Assembly: GCF_018614055.1 (NCBI RefSeq)
Contig: NZ_JAGGPB010000043.1
Location: 124,001 to 188,000, forward strand
Source of the DNA: Streptomyces sp. ISL-98
GTDB lineage: Bacteria; Actinomycetota; Actinomycetes; Streptomycetales; Streptomycetaceae
Direction of reading: 5' to 3'
DNA: 64,000 bases
The translations under genes and the position numbers were made by a program. Of the stretch, positions 50,634-58,248 are shown piece by piece; position 1 is the stretch's first letter; every line of letters starts with the position of its first letter. The notes beneath the pieces were generated by a model, which saw nothing but the letters and a program-made list of their open reading frames with translations, was not told the origin of the DNA and ran no database searches.

Positions 50634-52106
50634 GATGGACAGGGTTCCGGCGGGCTCGGACTCGGGCTCGGCATCCTTGCTCGTGCCGGACTCCGGCGCC
50701 CCGGCCGCGGGCTTCTGCCTCGGCAGCACGGCGTACAGCAGAGCCGCCACGACGATCGTCGCCGCCCAGCCCAGGCCGTTGCGCCCGATCCAGGAGCCGG
50801 CGAGCGGTCCGCTGAACCAGTCGACCTTGGTGAAGAGCATGCCCACCACCAGGGCGATGCCCCACGCGGCCATGGCCTGCCAGGCGAAGCCGCCCCGGTA
50901 CCAGTAGGCGCTGGTGCGCTTGGTGTCCATCAGCGCGTCACCGTCGTACGTACGACGGCTCAGCATGTCCACGCCGAAGACGCCGATCCACGCCGAGAAC
51001 GCCACCGCGAGCAGCGTCAGGAAGGAGATGAACGAGCCGAAGAAGCTGGTCGCCACCACCATCAGCAGGAAGCCGAAGATCAGGCTGATGACCGCGTTCA
51101 CGCTCACGGCCCAGGCGCGCGGCACGTTGATGCCCAGCGTCTGTGCGGTGAAGCCCGCCGAGTACATCGACATCGAGTTGATCAGCAGCATGCCGATCAG
51201 GGCGATGAGGAGATACGGAACGGCGATCCAGTTCGGCAGCAGCTCGCCGATGAAGGACACCGGGTCGGAGGCCGACGCCAGGTCCGGTGTACTGACGGCC
51301 ATCACCGCGCCCATCAGCACCATCGGCAGGACGACGACGCCCGCGCCACCGATGGTCGTGCCGACCAGGCCCTTGCCCGACGCCGTACGCGGAAGGTAGC
51401 GGGTGAAGTCCGGGCCCGACGGAACCCAGCTGATGCCGCCGGCCGCGATGGTGCCGATGCCCGCGATCATCATCGCGGTCGAGCCGGCCGGCTTGGAGAA
51501 GACGGCGGACCAGTCGGTGTCGGCGATCAGATAGACCAGCACGAGAACGCTGAACGCGCCGAAGAGGTACGTCGACCAGGTGCTGCACCGGCGCAGGGCA
51601 TTGATGCCCAGACCGGAGACGAGGAACGTGCAGCCGACGAAGAGCAGCAGCGTCACGACGATCAGCACGGTGTTGCTCTTGATCCCGAAGAGCAGGTCGA
51701 GCACGGTCAGCACGGCGTACGCACCGGTCACCGCGTTGATCGTTTCCCAGCCCCAGCGTGCGATCCAGATCAGCGAGCCGGGGAAGAGGTTGCCCCGCTG
51801 GCCGAAGACCGCCCGGGAGAGCGCCATGCCGGGGGAGCCGCCGCGCTTGCCCGCGATGGAGATCAGGCCGACGAGCCCGTACGAGACGACTGGCGCCGCG
51901 ACGGCGACGGTCAGGACCTGCCAGATGTTCAGCTTGTTGAACACCACCAGACCCGCGCCCATGGTGAGAAGAAGCACGCTGATGTTGGCGGCGACCCAGG
52001 TGGGGAAGAGCTCGCGCACGCGGCCCGAGCGCTCGTCGTCGGGGACGGGCTCAAGACCGCGGGTCTCTATCGCGCCCTCGGGCTCCGGGGCGGACGTTTC
52101 AGGCAT
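50631..52106 (-). CDS. NCS1-family cytosine/purine permease
   Basis: 491 aa, about twelve membrane helices. PTWVAANISVLLLTMGAGLV, GQRGNLFPGSLIWIARWGWETINAV and ISWVPSGPDFTRYLPR are typical NCS1 nucleobase transporter regions (the Trp and Asn near helix 3 and the GPDFTR loop). It imports cytosine, purines or a related compound with a cation. ATG 52106. Divergent from ftsY; upstream of the LLM oxidoreductase. Confidence 0.93.
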   Translation of the reverse strand: MPETSAPEPEGAIETRGLEPVPDDERSGRVRELFPTWVAANISVLLLTMGAGLVVFNKLNIWQVLTVAVAAPVVSYGLVGLISIAGKRGGSPGMALSRAVFGQRGNLFPGSLIWIARWGWETINAVTGAYAVLTVLDLLFGIKSNTVLIVVTLLLFVGCTFLVSGLGINALRRCSTWSTYLFGAFSVLVLVYLIADTDWSAVFSKPAGSTAMMIAGIGTIAAGGISWVPSGPDFTRYLPRTASGKGLVGTTIGGAGVVVLPMVLMGAVMAVSTPDLASASDPVSFIGELLPNWIAVPYLLIALIGMLLINSMSMYSAGFTAQTLGINVPRAWAVSVNAVISLIFGFLLMVVATSFFGSFISFLTLLAVAFSAWIGVFGVDMLSRRTYDGDALMDTKRTSAYWYRGGFAWQAMAAWGIALVVGMLFTKVDWFSGPLAGSWIGRNGLGWAATIVVAALLYAVLPRQKPAAGAPESGTSKDAEPESEPAGTLSI

Positions 52107-52253
52107 GGGGGAACTCCGTGCAGGGGGGGGAACAGCATCTTACGGGCACACCAACGTACGGTCAGCCCAAAAGGTCCAAAACGACGCCCCAACCCTCGTG
52201 TGATCCTCCGAGAACGCTCCTCGGGCATGAGCGTGACTGATACTGGGTGAGTT

Positions 52254-53477
52254 ATGGAAATCGTCATCCTTGCTGTAGTCATCGCCCTGGTCGTGATCGG
52301 CGCGATCAGCGGGCTCGTGGTCAGCAGCCGCAAGAAGAAGCAGCTGCCGCCCGCAGCGCCGCCGAGCGCGCCGACCGTCACTGCCCCGCCCGCCGAACCG
52401 CAGGTCGGCGAGGACGCGGCGCCACCGCGCGACGAAGTGCGCAGGACCATCGAGGAGGTGGACCTCCCCGACGCCCCGACGGCCGTCAAGGAGCCCGTCA
52501 GCCTCGAGGACCTGATCGCCGCCGAGCCTCTCGCGCCCGAGATCGAGATCCCCGAACCCACCGCCGGTCGCCTCGTGCGGCTGCGCGCCCGCCTCGCCCG
52601 CTCGCAGAACACGCTCGGCAAGGGTCTGCTGACCCTGCTCTCCCGCGAGCACCTCGACGAGGACACCTGGGAGGAGATCGAGGACACGCTGCTCACCGCG
52701 GACGTCGGCGTGGCCCCCACCCAGGAATTGGTCGACCGGCTGCGCGAGCGCGTACGGGTGCTCGGCACGCGGACGCCGGAGGAGCTGCGCACATTGCTCC
52801 GCGAGGAGCTCCTGAACCTGCTCGGTACGGACATGGACCGCGTCGTCAGGACCGAGAGCGACACCGACACCCCCGGCGTGATCATGGTCGTCGGTGTCAA
52901 CGGCACCGGTAAGACCACGACCACCGGCAAGCTCGCCCGCGTCCTGGTGGCCGACGGCCGCAGCGTGGTGCTGGGCGCGGCGGACACCTTCCGCGCGGCC
53001 GCCGCCGACCAGCTCCAGACCTGGGGCGAACGGGTCGGCGCGCGTACGGTGCGCGGGCCCGAGGGCGGCGACCCCGCGTCGATCGCCTTCGATGCGGTGA
53101 AGGAAGGTATCGCCGAGGGCGCCGACGTCGTACTCATCGACACGGCGGGCCGCCTGCACACCAAGACCGGGCTCATGGACGAGCTCGGCAAGGTCAAGCG
53201 CGTCGTGGAGAAGCACGGCCCGCTGGACGAGGTGCTGCTGGTACTGGACGCGACGACCGGCCAGAACGGTCTGGTGCAGGCGCGCGTCTTCGCCGAGGTC
53301 GTGGACATCACCGGCATCGTGCTGACGAAGCTGGACGGCACGGCGAAGGGCGGCATCGTGATCGCGGTCCAGCGCGAGCTGGGCGTACCGGTGAAGCTGG
53401 TGGGCCTGGGCGAGGGCGCGGACGACCTGGCGCCGTTCGAGCCGGAGGCGTTCGTGGATGCGCTGATCGGCGACTGA
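52254..53477 (+). CDS. ftsY: Signal recognition particle receptor FtsY
   Basis: 407 aa. One N-terminal membrane anchor (EIVILAVVIALVVIGAISGLV, 2-22), an acidic linker, then the NG GTPase: GVNGTGKTTTTGKLA (P-loop), DTFRAAAADQL, DTAGRLHTKTGLMDEL, TKLDGTAKGG, and the GLGEGADDLAPF closing loop. It docks the Ffh-ribosome complex to the translocon. GATACT lies 9 nt before the ATG. A 12-bp hairpin follows. Confidence 0.98.
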   Translation: MEIVILAVVIALVVIGAISGLVVSSRKKKQLPPAAPPSAPTVTAPPAEPQVGEDAAPPRDEVRRTIEEVDLPDAPTAVKEPVSLEDLIAAEPLAPEIEIPEPTAGRLVRLRARLARSQNTLGKGLLTLLSREHLDEDTWEEIEDTLLTADVGVAPTQELVDRLRERVRVLGTRTPEELRTLLREELLNLLGTDMDRVVRTESDTDTPGVIMVVGVNGTGKTTTTGKLARVLVADGRSVVLGAADTFRAAAADQLQTWGERVGARTVRGPEGGDPASIAFDAVKEGIAEGADVVLIDTAGRLHTKTGLMDELGKVKRVVEKHGPLDEVLLVLDATTGQNGLVQARVFAEVVDITGIVLTKLDGTAKGGIVIAVQRELGVPVKLVGLGEGADDLAPFEPEAFVDALIGD

Positions 53478-53515
53478 GCGGGTCCTCCCGACGCCCTTGA
53501 GGGGCTTCGGGAAGG

Positions 53516-53550
53516 TGCGGGGTGGGGAGAGGAAAACGCCCCACCCCGCA
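53516..53550. terminator. Terminator between ftsY and the convergent PrimPol-like gene
   Basis: TGCGGGGTGGGG (53516-53527) pairs perfectly with 53539-53550; loop AGAGGAAAACG. No T run. Confidence 0.8.
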
Positions 53551-53556
53551 GTCATG

Positions 53557-54234
53557 TCACGAGGCAGGTGGGCGGCGGTGGCAGATGTACGCCAGCGTGC
53601 CGAGCAGCAGCCGGGCCTGCGGCGGCGCCTCCGCCGTGTCCAGCGCCGGCGGACGCAGCCAGCGGACGGGGCCCAGGCCGCCGAAGTCGGACGGCGGCGC
53701 CGTGACGTGGTCGCCGGGACCCAGACCGCGCAGGTCGAGGTCCGCGTCGTCCCACCCCATCCGGTAGAGCAGCTGGGGAAGCTCGGCGGCGGCTCCGGGG
53801 GCGACGAAGAAGTGGGCCCGGCCATCAGGTGTGGCGGCCACCGGGCCGAGCGGCAGTCCCATCCGCTCCAGCCGTACGAGCGCGCGGCGCCCCGCCGCCT
53901 CCGCGACGTCGAGGACGTCGAAGGAGCGCCCGACGGGCAGCATCATCGCCGCACCCGGGAACCCGGACCAGGTGCGCGTGACCTCGTCGAGGGTGGCCCC
54001 CGCCGGTACTTCGGGCGCGAAGCCCAGGGGATGGGCGCCGGGCGCCCGGCACGACGTATCGCCGCACGAGCACTCCCGCGGCGCCGAGTTCCCGGAACCC
54101 CCGGCCGCCGCTCTCGCGCCCGGGACAACTGCCCAGCCCCAAAGCCCGGTGTACTCCGCCACCGTTGTGCACTCTGATGTGCGGCCGCGGCGCCGTGAGC
54201 CGGACCGCATTTCCCGGCCGATCGTGAAGCCCAT
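53557..54234 (-). CDS. Bifunctional DNA primase/polymerase-like (PrimPol-type) protein, possibly inactive
   Basis: 225 aa from ATG 54234 with GGAGGGGG just upstream; longer readings run into the nsdA leader. The layout resembles the bac-primase-pol family: an N-terminal AVVPGARAAAG, Cys-rich CSCGDTSCRAPGAHPLGF, then FDVLDVAEAAGRRAL where active enzymes have an Asp-x-Asp metal site, and RAHFFVAPG. The acidic dyad appears altered (DVLD), so catalysis is doubtful. It is conserved beside ftsY and nsdA in Streptomyces, as I recall; function unknown. Confidence 0.75.
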   Translation of the reverse strand: MGFTIGREMRSGSRRRGRTSECTTVAEYTGLWGWAVVPGARAAAGGSGNSAPRECSCGDTSCRAPGAHPLGFAPEVPAGATLDEVTRTWSGFPGAAMMLPVGRSFDVLDVAEAAGRRALVRLERMGLPLGPVAATPDGRAHFFVAPGAAAELPQLLYRMGWDDADLDLRGLGPGDHVTAPPSDFGGLGPVRWLRPPALDTAEAPPQARLLLGTLAYICHRRPPAS

Positions 54235-54671
54235 GCCCCCTCCAACGGGTCCAGTGCACCGGTGGTTACGACTGGTTACGACAGGAGCCGTGTCGTGCCG
54301 CTCCTCTCCGCTGCCACCGCCCTGTCCTGCGGCGCGCAGTGTCACAAAGGGTGGTGCGGCCCAGCCCGCGCGCTCCGGCGCGCATCGCCCACCAGCCCCT
54401 GGTCGTCGTATGTCAAGTGAATCGCGCCCGGCCGGAACCGAGTTCATTCGAAGGGGTGGCGAATGGTGGCGTTTCTGGAATCCCCATGGCCGGAGGGGTG
54501 ATCGTAGGATTACTTTCAGTACACGAACCCCGAAAAGACGCGCCCATGGGTATGCCGGAGGCAAGCCGGACTCCTGTTCCAAGGGGCGCATCCTCCGGAC
54601 AGGAGGCCGCAATTCACGGCACTCTGCCAGGGGTTCACGCAATGAGGCTTCAGCGGGATGGGGGCGTTCCA
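54235..54671. other. Long nsdA upstream region
   Basis: About 435 nt between the divergent PrimPol-like gene and nsdA. The rightward frame is open from 54339 but its codon use is poor before 54640. A TAGGAT (54507-54512) is a possible -10 for nsdA, which would give a leader of about 160 nt. No operator was recognised. Confidence 0.4.
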
Positions 54672-56147
54672 GTGAGCGGCAGTGGCGCAGGCGGTATGAA
54701 CGCTGGGAAGCGCCCGAACGAGCAGCTGGGCTCATGGTTCGTGCGCAGCGGCTGGTCCAAGGGCGAGCTCGCACGTCAAGTGAACCGCAGGGCACGCCAG
54801 ATGGGCGCCCACCACATCAGCACGGACACCTCCCGGGTACGCCGCTGGCTGGACGGCGAGCAGCCGCGCGAGCCGATTCCGCGCATCCTCTCCGAGCTGT
54901 TCTCCGAGCGCTTCGGCAGCGTCGTCGCCGTCGAGGACCTCGGACTGCGCACCGCGCACCAGTCACCCTCGGTGTCCGGAGTCGACCTGCCGTGGGCGGG
55001 CCCGCAGACGGTCGCCCTGCTCAGCGAGTTCTCGCGCAGCGACCTGATGCTCGCCCGGCGCGGCTTCCTCGGGACATCGCTCGCGCTCGCCGCGGGCCCC
55101 GCCCTCATCGAGCCCATGCAGCGCTGGCTGGTGCCCGTGCCCCCCGGCGAGCCCGGGCACCCCGAGCCGGCCGCCGTGTCGCGGCGGCCGTCCCGGCTCT
55201 CCAAGCCCGAGCTGGACCTGCTGGAATCCACGACCATGATGTTCCGCCAGTGGGACGCCCAGTGCGGCGGCGGACTGCGGCGCAAGGCCGTCGTGGGACA
55301 GCTCCACGAAGTCACCGACCTGCTCCAGGAGCCGCAGCCCGAGGCCACGTCGAAGCGGCTCTTCAAATGCGCCGCCGAGCTGGCCGAGCTGGCCGGCTGG
55401 ATGAGTTACGACGTGGGCCTCCAGCCCACCGCGCAGAAATACTTCGTCCTCGCCCTGCACGCCGCCAAGGAAGCGGGCGACAAGCCCCTCGGTTCGTACG
55501 TCCTGTCCAGCATGAGCCGTCAGATGATCCACCTCGGCCGCCCCGACGACGCGCTGGAGCTCATCCACCTCGCGCAGTACGGCAGCCGGGACTGCGCGAC
55601 GCCCAGGACCCAGGCCATGCTGTATGCGATGGAGGCCCGCGCCTACGCCAACATCGGCCAGCCCAGCAAGTGCAAGCGGGCCGTCCGGATGGCCGAGGAG
55701 ACCTTCGCGGACTCAGGCATCGACGGCGAGCCCGAGCCGGACTGGATCCGATTCTTCTCCGAGGCCGAGCTCAACGGGGAGAACGCCCACTCCTACCGCG
55801 ACCTGGCCTACGTCGCCGGGCGCAGCCCCACGTACGCCTCGCTCGCCGAGCCCGTCATGACGCGTGCCGTGGACCTCTTCGGCAAGGACGACGAGCACCA
55901 GCGGTCGTACGCACTCAACCTCATCGGCATGGCCACCGTGCACCTGCTGAAGCGCGAGCCCGAGCAGTCCGTGGTGCTGGCAGGACAGGCCCTGGGCGTC
56001 GCCAAGAGGGTCCGTTCCGAGCGGGTCAACAACCGGCTCCGCAAGACCGTCGACACGGCCGCCAGGGACTTCGGCGACGTCGCCGAGGTTCTCGATCTCA
56101 CCGACCAGCTCGCAGCCCAGCTGCCCGAAGCCGCAGAAGCCGTCTGA
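54672..56147 (+). CDS. nsdA: Regulator NsdA (negative regulator of differentiation), TPR protein
   Basis: 491 aa from GTG 54672 (GGGGG about 7 nt upstream); ATGs at 54642 and 54696 are alternatives. An HTH-like start (NEQLGSWFVRSGWSKGELARQVNRRA, TDTSRVRRWLDGEQPREPIP) is followed by LARRGFLGTSLALAAGPALIEP, a hydrophobic stretch, and TPR-like helices to the C-terminus (ALHAAKEAGDKPLGSYVLSS, DALELIHLAQYGSRD). It matches S. coelicolor NsdA (SCO5582, from memory), whose loss increases antibiotic production and sporulation. Upstream of the amtB operon but separately terminated. Confidence 0.92.
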   Translation: MSGSGAGGMNAGKRPNEQLGSWFVRSGWSKGELARQVNRRARQMGAHHISTDTSRVRRWLDGEQPREPIPRILSELFSERFGSVVAVEDLGLRTAHQSPSVSGVDLPWAGPQTVALLSEFSRSDLMLARRGFLGTSLALAAGPALIEPMQRWLVPVPPGEPGHPEPAAVSRRPSRLSKPELDLLESTTMMFRQWDAQCGGGLRRKAVVGQLHEVTDLLQEPQPEATSKRLFKCAAELAELAGWMSYDVGLQPTAQKYFVLALHAAKEAGDKPLGSYVLSSMSRQMIHLGRPDDALELIHLAQYGSRDCATPRTQAMLYAMEARAYANIGQPSKCKRAVRMAEETFADSGIDGEPEPDWIRFFSEAELNGENAHSYRDLAYVAGRSPTYASLAEPVMTRAVDLFGKDDEHQRSYALNLIGMATVHLLKREPEQSVVLAGQALGVAKRVRSERVNNRLRKTVDTAARDFGDVAEVLDLTDQLAAQLPEAAEAV

Positions 56148-56199
56148 CAGGCGGACCCGCAGACCCCTCGAACCCCGCGGGCGCCGACACCCCAAGACG

Positions 56200-56279
56200 C
56201 CGGCCGCGACGGCCACCCCGTGAAGCCCGACTCGGCTCCCCTGCGCCAGGTCAATCGGGTAGCCGTCGCGGCCGGTTTT
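56200..56279 (+). terminator. Possible nsdA terminator with long loop
   Basis: A 14-bp perfect inverted repeat (CCGGCCGCGACGGC at 56200-56213, complement at 56262-56275) followed by TTTT, enclosing a 48-nt loop. The large loop makes it an unusual terminator. Confidence 0.5.
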
Positions 56280-56348
56280 GCTGTGGCGCGTCTGACGTGG
56301 GCAGAGGGTATCGGCGGCCCCCAGCTCCTGTGTGCAGTTCATTCGCAC

Positions 56349-56384
56349 GTAACACGCACGACCTCTTCGTCACTGCGGCGAAAC
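56349..56384 (+). promoter_or_regulatory. amtB: GlnR-type binding boxes upstream of amtB
   Basis: GTCAC (56369-56373), six bases, GAAAC (56380-56384) fits the GlnR box gTnAc-N6-GaAAc exactly. Twenty bases upstream GTAAC (56349-56353), N6, GACCT forms a weaker second box. GlnR activates amtB-glnK-glnD under nitrogen limitation. Confidence 0.75.
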
Positions 56385-56512
56385 ATCGGGCGGCATCTGC
56401 CGAAACCGCGCTGCGCCAACCTCATGGCGCATAACCGGCCCACCCTTTTCCAGCCGCACAGGCCAACAGGCTCCGCCCCCGCACGGGCCGCACCTACGAC
56501 GAGGAGACGCCG

Positions 56513-57877
56513 ATGCCCCCAGGCATCACGACGCTTGCCGCAGACAAGATCGAACTGTCTGCCGCCAATACCGGCTTCATGCTCATCTGTACTGCCCTGG
56601 TGATGCTCATGACGCCGGGCCTGGCCTTCTTCTACGGAGGCATGGTCCGCGTCAAGTCCACCCTCAACATGCTGATGATGAGCTTCATCAGCCTCGGGAT
56701 CGTCACGATCCTGTGGGTGCTCTTCGGCTTCAGCCTCACCTTCGGCACCGACTCCGGCTCCCTCATCGGCTGGTCCTCCGACTACGTAGGACTGAGCGGC
56801 ATCGGTATCACCGAGCTCTGGGGCGCCACGACCATCCCGGTCTACGTCTTCGCCGTGTTCCAGCTGATGTTCGCGATCATCACCCCCGCCCTGATCAGCG
56901 GCGCGCTCGCCGACCGCGTGAAGTTCACCGCCTGGGTGCTCTTCGTCGCCCTGTGGGTCACCGTCGTCTACTTCCCGGTCGCGCACTGGGTGTGGGCCGA
57001 GGGCGGCTGGCTCTTCGACATGGGCGTCATCGACTTCGCGGGCGGCACGGCCGTCCACATCAACGCGGGCGCCGCCGCACTCGGCGTGATCCTCGTCATC
57101 GGCAAGCGCGTCGGCTTCAAGAAGGACCCGATGCGGCCGCACAGCCTGCCGCTGGTCATGCTCGGCGCCGGTCTGCTGTGGTTCGGCTGGTTCGGCTTCA
57201 ACGCAGGCTCCTGGCTCGGCAACGACGACGGCGTCGGCGCGGTGATGTTCGTCAACACCCAGGTCGCCACCGCCGCCGCGATGCTCGCCTGGCTCGCGTA
57301 CGAGAAGATCCGCCACGGCGCCTTCACCACGCTGGGCGCCGCCTCCGGCGCGGTCGCCGGTCTCGTCGCCATCACCCCGTCCGGCGGCGCCGTCAGCCCG
57401 CTCGGCGCGATCGCCGTCGGCGCCATCGCCGGTGTGCTGTGCGCCATGGCCGTCGGCCTCAAGTACAAGCTCGGATACGACGACTCCCTCGACGTCGTCG
57501 GCGTCCACCTCGTCGGCGGCATCGCCGGCTCTCTCCTCGTCGGCCTCTTCGCCACCGGCGGCGTGCAGTCCGACGTCAAGGGCCTCTTCTACGGCGGCGG
57601 ACTCGACCAGCTCGGCAAGCAGGCCGTGGGCGTCTTCGCCGTACTGGCCTACTCTCTGGTGGCATCCGCACTCCTCGCCCTCGTCATCGACAAGACGATC
57701 GGAATGCGGGTCCCCGAGGACGACGAGGTCTCCGGAATCGACCAGGTCGAGCACGCCGAGACCGCGTACGACTTCAGCGGAGCGGGCGGCGGTTCGGCCT
57801 CCCGTACGGCCGTACCCGCACCCGGCCAGACCGGCACGGCCGGCGCCGCGACGCAGACCAAGAAGGTGGACGCATGA
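56513..57877 (+). CDS. amtB: Ammonium transporter AmtB
   Basis: 454 aa with eleven membrane helices. NTGFMLICTALVMLMTPGLAFFYGGMVR, HWVWAEGGWLFDMGVIDFAGGTAVHINAG (twin-His pore region and signature), LLWFGWFGFNAGSW, and DSLDVVGVHLVGGIAGSLLVG with the second pore His. ATG has GAGGAG upstream. Its stop overlaps the glnK start (ATGA). GlnK is expected to block the pore when nitrogen is plentiful. A Gly/Ser/Pro-rich C-terminal tail follows the last helix. Confidence 0.98.
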   Translation: MPPGITTLAADKIELSAANTGFMLICTALVMLMTPGLAFFYGGMVRVKSTLNMLMMSFISLGIVTILWVLFGFSLTFGTDSGSLIGWSSDYVGLSGIGITELWGATTIPVYVFAVFQLMFAIITPALISGALADRVKFTAWVLFVALWVTVVYFPVAHWVWAEGGWLFDMGVIDFAGGTAVHINAGAAALGVILVIGKRVGFKKDPMRPHSLPLVMLGAGLLWFGWFGFNAGSWLGNDDGVGAVMFVNTQVATAAAMLAWLAYEKIRHGAFTTLGAASGAVAGLVAITPSGGAVSPLGAIAVGAIAGVLCAMAVGLKYKLGYDDSLDVVGVHLVGGIAGSLLVGLFATGGVQSDVKGLFYGGGLDQLGKQAVGVFAVLAYSLVASALLALVIDKTIGMRVPEDDEVSGIDQVEHAETAYDFSGAGGGSASRTAVPAPGQTGTAGAATQTKKVDA

Positions 57878-58212
57878 AGCTCATCACCGCAGTCGTGAAG
57901 CCGCACCGGCTCGACGAGATCAAGGAGGCCCTGCAGGCCTTCGGGGTCCAGGGGCTCACGGTCACGGAAGCCAGCGGATACGGCCGCCAGCGCGGCCACA
58001 CCGAGGTCTACCGCGGTGCCGAGTACACGGTCGACCTCGTACCCAAGATCCGTATCGAGGTACTGGTCGAGGACGGCGACGCCGAACAGCTCATCGATGT
58101 GGTGGTGAAAGCCGCCCGCACCGGCAAGATCGGCGACGGCAAGGTGTGGAGCGTTCCGGTCGAAACGGCGGTCAGGGTACGGACCGGCGAACGCGGCCCG
58201 GACGCCCTCTGA
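57874..58212 (+). CDS. glnK: PII signal-transduction protein GlnK
   Basis: 112 aa trimeric PII protein. MKLITAVVKPHRLDEIKEAL, T-loop GRQRGHTEVYRGAEYTVDLV with Tyr51 as the modification site, and the C-terminal signature TGKIGDGKVWSVPVETAVRVRTGERG. In Streptomyces Tyr51 is adenylylated rather than uridylylated by GlnD, as is known for the family. It overlaps amtB by 4 nt. Confidence 0.98.
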   Translation: MKLITAVVKPHRLDEIKEALQAFGVQGLTVTEASGYGRQRGHTEVYRGAEYTVDLVPKIRIEVLVEDGDAEQLIDVVVKAARTGKIGDGKVWSVPVETAVRVRTGERGPDAL

Positions 58213-58248
58213 CCGGAACGCACGAAGCACATAAACGGGAGCTGCTGG

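Noticed and set aside
56200..56279. Considered as a structured regulatory RNA in the amtB leader
   Set aside because: The simple 14-bp stem followed by TTTT just after nsdA fits a terminator better, and the GlnR boxes lie downstream of it.
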